A stretch of DNA of 64,000 bases from Bacillota bacterium (GTDB lineage: Bacteria > Bacillota > Clostridia > Lachnospirales > Lachnospiraceae). Of the stretch, positions 9,328 through 16,894 are shown one piece after another; position 1 is the first letter of the stretch, and every line of letters begins with the position of its first letter. The position numbers and the translations under genes were made by a program. The notes beneath the pieces are model-generated. The model saw nothing but the letters and a program-made list of their open reading frames with translations. It was not told the origin of the DNA and did no database searches. The stretch covers positions 124,001-188,000 of the forward strand of contig JAEZJV010000014.1 in the NCBI GenBank assembly GCA_023415635.1. Direction: 5' to 3'.

Positions 9328-10226
9328 ATCTGAATGTAACTTTAGCCGGTGTAACCTTTAAAAACCCTGTGACCACGGCGTCCGGTACCTTCGGTTCCGG
9401 TATGGAATATAGTGATTATGTGGATTTATCAAGGCTTGGAGCAGTAACGACCAAGGGAGTCTCTACCATACCCTGGCCAGGTAACCCCACGCCTCGTGTG
9501 GCAGAAACCTATGGCGGAATGCTGAATGCCATCGGACTTCAGAATCCGGGAGTTGATGTGTTCCTCAACCGTGACGTCCCATTTCTGAGACAGTTCGATA
9601 CAAGGATTATAGTAAATGTGGTTGGGAAGACTACAGAGGAATATTGTGATGTGGTAGAACGTCTTTCTGATTGTGATGTAGATATGCTGGAGATTAATAT
9701 CTCCTGTCCAAATGTGAAGGAAGGTGGGATCGCTTTTGGACAGGATCCGAACTGCGTAGAGGCAATTACTTCAAGACTGAAGAAGCTTGCCAAGCAACCC
9801 ATCATCATGAAGCTTAGTCCGAATGTAACCGATATAACTGAGATAGCTAAAGCTGCACAGGCGGGTGGGGCAGATGCCCTTTCACTGATCAATACCCTGA
9901 CGGGAATGAAGATAGATATCCATCGCAGGGAATTTTTACTGGCCAATAAGACGGGAGGGCTTTCGGGTCCTGCTATTAAACCGGTTGCTCTACGTATGGT
10001 TTATCAGGTCGCTCGTGCTGTAGACCTGCCAATCGTTGGTATGGGTGGGATAGCAACCGCAGAGGATGCTTTGGAATTTATCATGGCAGGAGCCAGTATG
10101 ATTGCTGTAGGGACAGCCAATTTCATCAATCCGTCGGCTACCATGGACATACTGGAGGGTATCGAAGCTTATATGAACCGATATCGGATTGACGATATAA
10201 AAGAGTTAATCGGATGTGTGAAATAA
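9324..10226 (+). CDS. pyrD: Dihydroorotate dehydrogenase B, catalytic subunit
   Basis: This is the class 1B, FMN-containing catalytic subunit that oxidises dihydroorotate to orotate. The 300-residue TIM-barrel protein shows [11 protein letters not shown] near the N-terminus, the catalytic segment [13 protein letters not shown] with the active-site cysteine at about residue 130, and the FMN-phosphate motif [14 protein letters not shown]. The four-base overlap with pyrK implies translational coupling, as expected for the PyrD-PyrK heterotetramer. Confidence 0.96.
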   Translation: MNLNVTLAGVTFKNPVTTASGTFGSGMEYSDYVDLSRLGAVTTKGVSTIPWPGNPTPRVAETYGGMLNAIGLQNPGVDVFLNRDVPFLRQFDTRIIVNVVGKTTEEYCDVVERLSDCDVDMLEINISCPNVKEGGIAFGQDPNCVEAITSRLKKLAKQPIIMKLSPNVTDITEIAKAAQAGGADALSLINTLTGMKIDIHRREFLLANKTGGLSGPAIKPVALRMVYQVARAVDLPIVGMGGIATAEDALEFIMAGASMIAVGTANFINPSATMDILEGIEAYMNRYRIDDIKELIGCVK

Positions 10227-10312
10227 TTATAATAATAATAATTCTTTTTTTTCTATAAAAGCTATGAAATATTCATTTTTATGGTACAATGAGGATGTGC
10301 AGGAGGAAGTAT

Positions 10313-10990
10313 ATGGAACAGTATAAGAAGGAATTTATCGAATTCATGGTAGACTGCGGAGTATTGAAATTTGGCGATTTTACAACCAAAAGCGGGCGTA
10401 AGACTCCCTTCTTCGTGAACACGGGCTATTACCGTACGGGTTCACAGCTTCGTAAGCTTGGTGAATATTATGCAAAGGCAATCCATGAGAAATATGGAAC
10501 GGATTTTGATATACTGTTCGGTCCGGCATATAAGGGAATACCGTTAAGTGTTGCTGCTACAATGGCAATCAGTGAGTTTTACGGGAAGGAAGTTAGGTAT
10601 TGTTCTAATCGTAAAGAGGTCAAGGATCACGGTGACACCGGTATTCTGTTGGGATCTCCACTGACCGACGGTGATAAGGTTATTATAATAGAAGACGTTA
10701 CTACCGCAGGTACCTCCATCGGAGAAACGATGCCAATCTTAAAGTCTTTGGCTAAGATACAGGTGCTTGGTCTTGTTGTATCTGTGGACCGCATGGAACG
10801 GGGACAGGGAACGAAAAGTGCTCTTTCGGAAATCGAGGAGAACTACCATATTGCAACGACTGCAATCGTAACCATGGAGGAGGTAGTAGAGCATTTGTAT
10901 AATAGGCCCTATCAAGGGAAAAATGTCATTGATGATACGTTAAAAGCTGCAATCGATACATATTATGAACAATATGGTGTTAAGAATTAA
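10313..10990 (+). CDS. pyrE: Orotate phosphoribosyltransferase
   Basis: The enzyme converts orotate and PRPP to OMP, the substrate of PyrF. The 225-residue protein has the type I phosphoribosyltransferase PRPP loop VIIIEDVTTAGTSIGE at about residues 130-145. AGGAGG (10301-10306) lies six bases before the ATG at 10313, so the upstream ATG at 10289 is not used. A possible extended -10 element, TGGTACAAT, ends at 10290 and could give pyrE its own short transcript. A small membrane-protein gene follows after 32 bases. Confidence 0.95.
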   Translation: MEQYKKEFIEFMVDCGVLKFGDFTTKSGRKTPFFVNTGYYRTGSQLRKLGEYYAKAIHEKYGTDFDILFGPAYKGIPLSVAATMAISEFYGKEVRYCSNRKEVKDHGDTGILLGSPLTDGDKVIIIEDVTTAGTSIGETMPILKSLAKIQVLGLVVSVDRMERGQGTKSALSEIEENYHIATTAIVTMEEVVEHLYNRPYQGKNVIDDTLKAAIDTYYEQYGVKN

Positions 10991-11022
10991 AACAGGCTGT
11001 TCCGAAAAGGAGGGAATGTAGT

Positions 11023-11175
11023 ATGATGGAGAAGATATATAATACAATGAAATCAGTCGGAGTATGGAATCTTGTTTTGGGAATACTGCTGATTGTAGCA
11101 GGAATTGTTTCCGGCGTTTTGCTTATTTTGAATGGGACCAAGCTGTTAAAGAAAAAATCCGATTTATTGTTTTAG
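11023..11175 (+). CDS. 50-residue single-pass membrane protein
   Basis: This is a small gene whose translation begins MMEKIYNTMKSVGVWN. Residues about 14-37 form one hydrophobic segment (WNLVLGILLIVAGIVSGVLL), followed by a basic tail with LLKKKS, so the N-terminus is probably outside or short and the lysine-rich tail cytoplasmic. AAAAGGAGGG lies about nine bases before the ATG, a strong ribosome site. It follows pyrE by 32 bases and is closed by a terminator at 11201. I do not recognise the family; a role in membrane regulation is possible but unsupported. Confidence 0.65.
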   Translation: MMEKIYNTMKSVGVWNLVLGILLIVAGIVSGVLLILNGTKLLKKKSDLLF

Positions 11176-11200
11176 TCCATATCGATATATGATAAAGCAT

Positions 11201-11238
11201 ACCCTAAGGGACGAGAGTCGTTTGGGGTTATTTTTTTG
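11201..11238 (+). terminator. Intrinsic terminator after the pyrE transcript
   Basis: ACCCTAAGGGACGA pairs imperfectly with TCGTTTGGGGT around a short loop, and a run of seven T follows. It ends the pyrKDE plus small-protein transcript. Confidence 0.65.
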
Positions 11239-11328
11239 TTTTCGAAACAACCTTGGTACGGATTGAAACCATTGGCTCACTCTGATAAAATAGAATTTAG
11301 TGGAAGGACAAAGGAGGGGATTGTTGTT

Positions 11329-12162
11329 ATGCATGATATGAGTCTATATGAGAAAAAGATTATCAATGATGAGGAATTTCCTGTACAGATTTTTACCAAT
11401 CATTTCAGGAAACCCAGTTTTTATTGCCCGCCACATTGGCACGAGCACTTTGAGCTTCATTATGTAATGGACGGTCAGGGAACCTTTTACTGTAATAAAA
11501 AGCCGATAAAAATGGAAGAAGGTAATTTGCTGATTATCAATAGCAATGAGCTGCATGAGGGTATGAGCATAACCAAGCACTTTGAAGCACTTGTGATGAT
11601 TTTTGAGATGGATTCCTTTTCTAAGGAAATCGCCAACTGCAATGTCATATTTCAATCACTGGTTGAACAGGATAATAGAATTAAGGAGTTAATGCAAAGC
11701 ATCTATAACGAAGAAAGTAATAAAAATGTCGGATATAAGTTGTCCATGAAGGGGAAGATATATGAACTTATTACATATCTCCTCAGAAATTACGTAGTGG
11801 AAAGTCTTTCTGATAAGGAATGCATCAAGCGAAATAAAAATCTGACGCGGTTGAATATGGTGCTACAATATATACAGAATAATTACACAGAGCCGATTGC
11901 TATTCAGACGTTGGCTGACCTGGTGCATCTGAGTGAGTATCGCTTCTGCCATCTATTTCGGGAAAGTATGGGATTAAGCCCTCTCAATTACATTATTGAA
12001 GTACGTCTGAAGACAGCCCACAGGCTGTTGGAACAGAAGGGGATGACTGTTTCAGAGGTGGCGTCCGCAGTAGGATTTCAGGATTACAACAATTTTGGAC
12101 GTCTATTCAGAAAGTATTATGGGTATGCACCCTCAGCTATCTGGAAAAGAGCAAATATTTAA
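11329..12162 (+). CDS. AraC-family transcriptional regulator with cupin sensor domain
   Basis: The product is a 277-residue regulator. The N-terminal half is a cupin-like ligand domain (PPHWHEHFELHYVMDG and later NSNELHEG), and the C-terminal 100 residues contain the two helix-turn-helix units of AraC proteins, including LADLVHLSEYRFCHLFRES and VSEVASAVGFQDYNNFGRLF. The ATG at 11329 follows AAGGAGGGG by nine bases; the frame opens at 11236, inside the preceding terminator, so the longer form is rejected. It precedes a TIM-barrel/oxidoreductase cluster and most likely controls it in response to a sugar-like ligand. Confidence 0.9.
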   Translation: MHDMSLYEKKIINDEEFPVQIFTNHFRKPSFYCPPHWHEHFELHYVMDGQGTFYCNKKPIKMEEGNLLIINSNELHEGMSITKHFEALVMIFEMDSFSKEIANCNVIFQSLVEQDNRIKELMQSIYNEESNKNVGYKLSMKGKIYELITYLLRNYVVESLSDKECIKRNKNLTRLNMVLQYIQNNYTEPIAIQTLADLVHLSEYRFCHLFRESMGLSPLNYIIEVRLKTAHRLLEQKGMTVSEVASAVGFQDYNNFGRLFRKYYGYAPSAIWKRANI

Positions 12163-12322
12163 AATATAGCAAGATAATATGAGCTTTCAGCAAGATATCC
12201 ATAGTTATTTTCACGCGGGATATATATTATTATTACATATGATGAAAGTGCCTAACAGCTCATATTTCCGGATACAATATATTGATTTGCATACACTTAC
12301 GATAGCAAAGTATTATTATCTG

Positions 12323-12343
12323 GAAAGCACCGAAGGTGCTTTT
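12323..12343 (+). terminator. Short hairpin after the AraC-type gene
   Basis: AAAGCACC (12324-12331), loop GAA, and GGTGCTTT (12335-12342) form a perfect eight-base stem. The T tract is only four bases, so it may be a weak terminator between the regulator and the catabolic genes. TTGACA starts within its 3' arm. Confidence 0.5.
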
Positions 12344-12383
12344 GACACTTCAATCAAATAATATATTACTAGGAGGAGTTGCG

Positions 12384-13355
12384 ATGAAATTAGGTACATT
12401 AACGGTTGTATTAGGAGATATGCCTCTTGATAAGGCTTGTGAGTTCCTTGCAGGTAAGGGTGTCCAGATGGTTGAGATCGGCTGTGGTGGTTATCCCGGT
12501 AAAGCACATTGCGATCCTGATGTTCTTCTAAATGATGAGCAGGAGCTTAAGAAATTTCAGGATACAATCAAAAAGTACGGATTAGAAATCAGCGCATTAA
12601 GCTGTCATGGCAATATGGTACATCCCGATCAAGAGACTGCAAAGAAGTATGATGAGGATTTTACAAAGGCTATCCTGCTGGCAGAAAAGCTTGGAATCAG
12701 TATCATAAATACCTTCTCAGGCTGTCCGGGAGGCGGACCGAAGGAGACAGTGCCTAACTGGGTTACCTGTTCCTGGCCAGAGGATTATGCAAGGATATTG
12801 GAATACCAGTGGAATGAGGTTCTGATTCCTTACTGGAAGCAGAAGGTTGCCTTTGCAAAGGAGCATGGTGTGGATAAGATTGCTCTTGAGCTGCATCCCG
12901 GCTTTTGTGTGTATAACACCAGTACTCTGCTTAAGCTTCGCGCGGCAGTAGGTCCTGAAATCGGTGCGAATTTTGATCCCAGTCATCTGATCTGGCAGGG
13001 TATGGATCCTTGCTTATGTATCAGAGAGCTTGGTAAGGAGAAGGCAATTTTCCACTTCCATGCAAAGGATACGAGGGTTGATAAATATAACACTGCGTTG
13101 AATGGTGTGCTTGATACCGGACACTATGGCAATGAACAAAACCGTTCCTGGATCTTCAGAACAGTAGGGTACGGTAATTCTACGGACTATTGGAAGGCAA
13201 TGGTATCCGAGCTTCGTATGGCCGGATATGATTATGTGCTTAGTATAGAACACGAGGATAGCTTGATGTCCGGTCAGGAAGGTTTGACCAAGGCAATCAG
13301 CTTTTTAAAGGATGTACTGATTTTCGAAGACAGAGGAGTTATGTTCTGGGCTTGA
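12384..13355 (+). CDS. Xylose-isomerase-like TIM-barrel protein (sugar isomerase/epimerase family)
   Basis: The product is a 323-residue cytoplasmic protein of the AP-endonuclease-2-like TIM-barrel superfamily, which includes sugar epimerases, IolE dehydratase and glycoside-cleaving lyases. Metal-site motifs in expected order are ALELHPGF, ANFDPSHLIWQ, FHFHAKDT and SIEHED. The ATG at 12384 lies behind AGGAGG; the frame extends to 12336 but without a ribosome site. A Gfo/Idh oxidoreductase begins 22 bases downstream, so the two are probably partners. The substrate is not identifiable from sequence. Confidence 0.87.
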   Translation: MKLGTLTVVLGDMPLDKACEFLAGKGVQMVEIGCGGYPGKAHCDPDVLLNDEQELKKFQDTIKKYGLEISALSCHGNMVHPDQETAKKYDEDFTKAILLAEKLGISIINTFSGCPGGGPKETVPNWVTCSWPEDYARILEYQWNEVLIPYWKQKVAFAKEHGVDKIALELHPGFCVYNTSTLLKLRAAVGPEIGANFDPSHLIWQGMDPCLCIRELGKEKAIFHFHAKDTRVDKYNTALNGVLDTGHYGNEQNRSWIFRTVGYGNSTDYWKAMVSELRMAGYDYVLSIEHEDSLMSGQEGLTKAISFLKDVLIFEDRGVMFWA

Positions 13356-13377
13356 TTTGGTAAGAATGGAGATTATG

Positions 13378-14433
13378 ATGGAACAACACAATTTTATGTT
13401 AGGTATCGTTGGCTTCGGTGGAATGGGTAATTGGCACCGGGAGACTATTGATACCATTGAAGGCTTAAAGGTAGCGGGTATTTACGATATTTCGGAGGAT
13501 AGAAAAAACTATGCCAATGAAGTCGGTGTTCACAGCTACAACAGCCTCGAAGAGCTTTTAAGTGATGACAGAATAGATATCGTATTGGTTGCGACCCCAA
13601 ATGATTTGCATAAGTCGATTGCTATTTCTGCCCTGCGTGCAGGAAAGAATGTGGTATGCGAAAAACCGGTTACTATGAATTCTCAGGATCTGCAGGATAT
13701 GATAGATGTATCCAATGAGACTGGAAAGCTATTTACTGTGCATCAAAACCGTCGTTGGGATGAGGATTACCTCACGATGAAAAAAATATATGAGGAAAGA
13801 TTACTGGGTGAGGTGTTCCGGATAGAATCAAGAGTGCATGGTTCCAGAGGAATACCCGGTGATTGGCGTCAGTTGAAGGAGCATGGAGGTGGTATGATCC
13901 TTGATTGGGGAGTACATCTTTTGGATCAGCTGCTTCAGATGATGGGAAATACTAAGCTTAAGAGGGTTTACGCAAATGTGACTAATATTACCAATACTAT
14001 GGTGGATGACGGGTTTACCGCACATCTGAGCTTTGATAACGGTGTAGAGGCTTTGGTTGAGGTTGGGACAAGCAATTTCATATCCCTTCCCAGATGGTAT
14101 ATGATTGGTCAAAACGGTACTGCTATCATTGAAGATTGGGATATGAAGGGTAAAATTGTCCGCGCTGCAGGTAAGGATGAGAAGGATGTTGTTCCTGTTC
14201 GTACGGCTGCAGGCTTGACCAAAACAATGGCACCTCGTCGTGAGGATACGATCAGTACTGAAGAGCTTCCCATTGTGATAAGCGATATCAGAGATTTTTA
14301 CCGCAATGTCATGAAAGCAATATCAGGAGAAGAAGAACAGAAAATCAAGCTGTCCGAGGTAATGAGGGTTATGAAGCTAATGGAGGCAATTTTTGAATCC
14401 TCAGACAGGAAGATGGTCGTAGATTTCGAATAA
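13378..14433 (+). CDS. Gfo/Idh/MocA-family NAD(P)-dependent oxidoreductase (first copy)
   Basis: The product is a 351-residue dehydrogenase with an N-terminal Rossmann fold (GIVGFGGMGNWH, about residues 10-21), the conserved CEKPVT at about 95-100 whose lysine is catalytic in this family, and the C-terminal GGGMILDWGVHLLDQ with the active-site aspartate and histidine. Family members oxidise sugars, inositols or sugar acids with NAD. I choose the ATG at 13378, six bases after GGAG; ATG at 13375 and TTG at 13357 are alternatives. It stands between two TIM-barrel genes in what looks like one operon. Confidence 0.9.
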   Translation: MEQHNFMLGIVGFGGMGNWHRETIDTIEGLKVAGIYDISEDRKNYANEVGVHSYNSLEELLSDDRIDIVLVATPNDLHKSIAISALRAGKNVVCEKPVTMNSQDLQDMIDVSNETGKLFTVHQNRRWDEDYLTMKKIYEERLLGEVFRIESRVHGSRGIPGDWRQLKEHGGGMILDWGVHLLDQLLQMMGNTKLKRVYANVTNITNTMVDDGFTAHLSFDNGVEALVEVGTSNFISLPRWYMIGQNGTAIIEDWDMKGKIVRAAGKDEKDVVPVRTAAGLTKTMAPRREDTISTEELPIVISDIRDFYRNVMKAISGEEEQKIKLSEVMRVMKLMEAIFESSDRKMVVDFE

Positions 14434-14504
14434 TTAAAAAATAAACAGTATCCCAATTTGAGACGACGATAGGCTGGGGTACGATATTAGAGGGAGGCAT
14501 AATT

Positions 14505-15266
14505 ATGAAAACATTACCGGTTGCGTTACAGGTTTATTCCGTCCGCGAGGATGCTGAAGCAGATTTTGTAAAAGTAATGCAGGACGTAAAGGAGATGGGG
14601 TATGATGGTGTAGAGCTCGCGGGGCTTTACGGACATAAACCTGAAGAAATCCGAGATATTTTGAAAAATATAGGGCTTATTCCCATATCAGCTCATGTTC
14701 CTTATCAGGAAATCATAGAGAATATTGAAGAAACAATTCATAAATATACAATCATCGGCTGTAAGTTTGTAGCTATTCCATACCTGCTGGAACAGGATCG
14801 CTATGGTTCAAAATCCTATGAAGCTTTTCTTAAGAATATACCGGCCATCGCCGAGGCATGTAAGAAGGATGACATCACCTTGCTATATCATAATCATGAC
14901 TTTGAATTTAAGAAGACTAATGAGGGAAAATATGTGCTTGATGACTTGTACCAGACATTTTCCAAGAGTCAGCTTCAGGTAGAGCTGGACACCTGCTGGA
15001 CCAAGATTGCAGGTGAGGAGCCTGTTGCTTATATGAAGAAATATGCCGGTAGGTTACCAATCGTTCATCTTAAGGATTACAGCAATTCTGATCCGGTTGA
15101 ATTCTGTGCGGTCGGACACGGTCTCCAAGATATACCGTCCATACTGGAGCAAGCGGTTCTTGGTGAGAGTCAGTGGGTGATTGTAGAACAGGACAGCCAT
15201 ACAAAGTATTCCGCTATGGAGGATGCTCGTATTAGCAGGGAGTATCTAAAGGGTCTGGGATGGTAA
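14505..15266 (+). CDS. Xylose-isomerase-like TIM-barrel protein (second, shorter copy)
   Basis: The product is a 253-residue member of the same TIM-barrel superfamily as the protein at 12384 but clearly divergent. It begins with LPVALQVYSVRED, a start typical of cytoplasmic sugar isomerase/epimerase-like proteins, and shows LYHNHDFEF, ELDTCWTKIAG, IVHLKDY and VIVEQD as the presumed metal and base residues. GGGAGG lies seven bases before the ATG. Its placement between two Gfo/Idh genes suggests it acts on their oxidised product. The exact reaction is unknown. Confidence 0.88.
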   Translation: MKTLPVALQVYSVREDAEADFVKVMQDVKEMGYDGVELAGLYGHKPEEIRDILKNIGLIPISAHVPYQEIIENIEETIHKYTIIGCKFVAIPYLLEQDRYGSKSYEAFLKNIPAIAEACKKDDITLLYHNHDFEFKKTNEGKYVLDDLYQTFSKSQLQVELDTCWTKIAGEEPVAYMKKYAGRLPIVHLKDYSNSDPVEFCAVGHGLQDIPSILEQAVLGESQWVIVEQDSHTKYSAMEDARISREYLKGLGW

Positions 15267-15358
15267 ATTAATTTCTTCATAATTTTACATATTAAGCTTT
15301 GAATACCAGGTGAGCTATGATGAAGTACAATATAATAAATGATATGGAGGTTTCGTTA

Positions 15359-16438
15359 ATGAGAAAGGTTAAAGTAGGCATTGTTGGCTGTGGAGGTATC
15401 GCAAATCAAAAGCATCTGCCCGCAATCCAGAGTAATGGTAACTATGAGATCCTTGCATTTTGTGATATAGATAGGAAGAGGGCTGAAGCGGCGAAAGAAC
15501 AATACGGTACGGAGGATGCCCGTGTATATACTGACTATGCTGAGTTGGTAAAGGAAAAGGATATTGAGGCTGTCTATGTGCTCACTCCGAATAAGTCACA
15601 TGCTGAGATTTCTGTCGCTGCAATGAAAGCCGGAAAACATGTTATGTGTGAGAAGCCTATGGCAAAATCATATACAGATGCGAAACTGATGCTGGATACT
15701 GCCAAAGAGACAGGAAAGCTTCTTACTATCGGTTATCAGAACCGCTATCGTCAGGATTCCATCTATCTGAAGAGAGCCTGTGTAAACGGTGATCTGGGTG
15801 AGATTTATTATGCACGTGCGCATGCTGTCAGAAGGCGTGCTGTTCCGACCTGGGGCGTATTTTTAAATGAAGATGAGCAGGGTGGAGGTCCCTTAATCGA
15901 TATCGGAACCCATGCACTCGACTTAACTTTATGGATGATGGACAACTATGAACCTGAATCAGTAACCGGGTCCGTATATCGTAAGCTTGCTGAACAGAAG
16001 GAGCAGGGTAACGCTTTCGGTGAATGGGATCCGAAGGAGTTTACCGTAGAAGACTCTGCCTTTGGTTTTATAAAAATGAAGAACGGTGCTACCATTCATC
16101 TGGAGTCCTCCTGGGCTTTGAATACTCTTGATGTTGATGAAGCAAAGACTAGTTTATGCGGCACTAAGGCGGGAGCAGATATGAAGGATGGACTTCGTAT
16201 TAACTGCGTTCAATATAATAAGCAGTTGGTAGAGAAGCCTGATTTAAAATCCGGTGGGGTGGCTTTCTTCTCGGGTAAGAGTGAGGAGGCTCAGGATATC
16301 GAGCAGAAAGTGTTTTATGAAGCAATTACGGAGGGTAAGCCTCTGGTGGTAAAGCCTGAGCAGGCAATTGCAGTTACAAGGATACTGGAAGCAATCTATG
16401 AGTCTGCTCGTACAGGTAAAACCGTATATTTTGATTAA
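15359..16438 (+). CDS. Gfo/Idh/MocA-family NAD(P)-dependent oxidoreductase (second copy)
   Basis: The product is a 359-residue dehydrogenase. It has the Rossmann motif GIVGCGGIANQKH at residues 7-19, CEKPMAK near residue 95, and GGGPLIDIGTHALDLTLW, the segment bearing the catalytic aspartate and histidine. The ATG at 15359 follows GGAGG by eight bases, which makes it preferable to 15317. It differs enough from the copy at 13378 to have a distinct substrate or reaction direction. It is the last gene of the AraC-associated cluster; a strong promoter for the next unit begins 20 bases downstream. Confidence 0.9.
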   Translation: MRKVKVGIVGCGGIANQKHLPAIQSNGNYEILAFCDIDRKRAEAAKEQYGTEDARVYTDYAELVKEKDIEAVYVLTPNKSHAEISVAAMKAGKHVMCEKPMAKSYTDAKLMLDTAKETGKLLTIGYQNRYRQDSIYLKRACVNGDLGEIYYARAHAVRRRAVPTWGVFLNEDEQGGGPLIDIGTHALDLTLWMMDNYEPESVTGSVYRKLAEQKEQGNAFGEWDPKEFTVEDSAFGFIKMKNGATIHLESSWALNTLDVDEAKTSLCGTKAGADMKDGLRINCVQYNKQLVEKPDLKSGGVAFFSGKSEEAQDIEQKVFYEAITEGKPLVVKPEQAIAVTRILEAIYESARTGKTVYFD

Positions 16439-16458
16439 TTGGAAATATGATATTTTCC

Positions 16459-16487
16459 TTGACAAAAGCATCATTATATCTTACTAT
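16459..16487 (+). promoter_or_regulatory. Promoter of the ABC-F leader transcript
   Basis: TTGACA (16459-16464) and TACTAT (16482-16487) are separated by exactly 17 bases. The transcript would start near 16494, about 400 bases before the ABC-F start codon. Confidence 0.75.
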
Positions 16488-16542
16488 GTGGCGTAGAAGT
16501 AATTCACTAATTTATTAAGTTTATGTTTTTCTGGAGGAAACA

Positions 16543-16656
16543 ATGTATACAATACTTAAATGGATCAGATTTGAAGCTATCATGACATCTATTTTACCGG
16601 TTAACGGGATAGGTGCGTCCAAATTTCATAGCTTCAGGCAAAATCCTATAAGTTAA
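16543..16656 (+). CDS. 37-residue leader peptide candidate upstream of the ABC-F gene
   Basis: This is a short frame beginning MYTILKWIRFEAIMTS and ending RQNPIS. GGAGG lies five to six bases before its ATG, as good a site as any in the window. It begins about 50 bases after the predicted transcription start and stops about 40 bases before an intrinsic terminator. Inside it, GAAGCTAT (16573-16580) and ATAGCTTC (16628-16635) are perfect inverted repeats, so ribosome position would change RNA folding. By analogy with regulated ABC-F resistance genes, ribosome stalling here may prevent termination. No homologue is known to me, so it may not act as a protein. Confidence 0.55.
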   Translation: MYTILKWIRFEAIMTSILPVNGIGASKFHSFRQNPIS

Positions 16657-16689
16657 TTGGAGAATTCAGATTAATCATATTAATACTGA
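16657..16689 (+). promoter_or_regulatory. Imperfect hairpin just before the attenuator
   Basis: TCAGATTAAT (from about 16669) and ATTAATACTGA (ending about 16689) pair around CAT with a one-base bulge. It lies between the leader stop codon and the terminator and could take part in alternative folding. Confidence 0.35.
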
Positions 16690-16693
16690 TTTT

Positions 16694-16725
16694 AAAACCC
16701 AAGGCTTGTTGGCTTTGGGTTTTTT
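16694..16725 (+). terminator. Intrinsic terminator in the ABC-F 5' leader (attenuator)
   Basis: AAAACCCAAGGC (16694-16705) pairs with GCTTTGGGTTTT (12 bp with one wobble) around a TTGTT loop, followed by a T run. It lies downstream of the promoter and leader ORF but 170 bases before the ABC-F start, so it acts inside the leader and not at a gene end. Confidence 0.8.
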
Positions 16726-16894
16726 ATATTCTCCCGGGACATTCTTCCGCGGAGGACTTTGGATTTTGGTATGTGAGCCGGGAAGCTACAGAAAAAATAA
16801 ACGTGCTTTAGGTGGGTGGGTGAAGGAGAAGAAAGTTAGTGGGAAATGTGAAGATGAATGGTATTCACAGGCTTTTGAAATGGAGGTTTTATTT

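Noticed and set aside
12342..12368. TTGACA as promoter for the TIM-barrel/oxidoreductase operon
   Set aside because: The best partner, TATATT, is only 14 bases away, and other choices give poor -10 matches.
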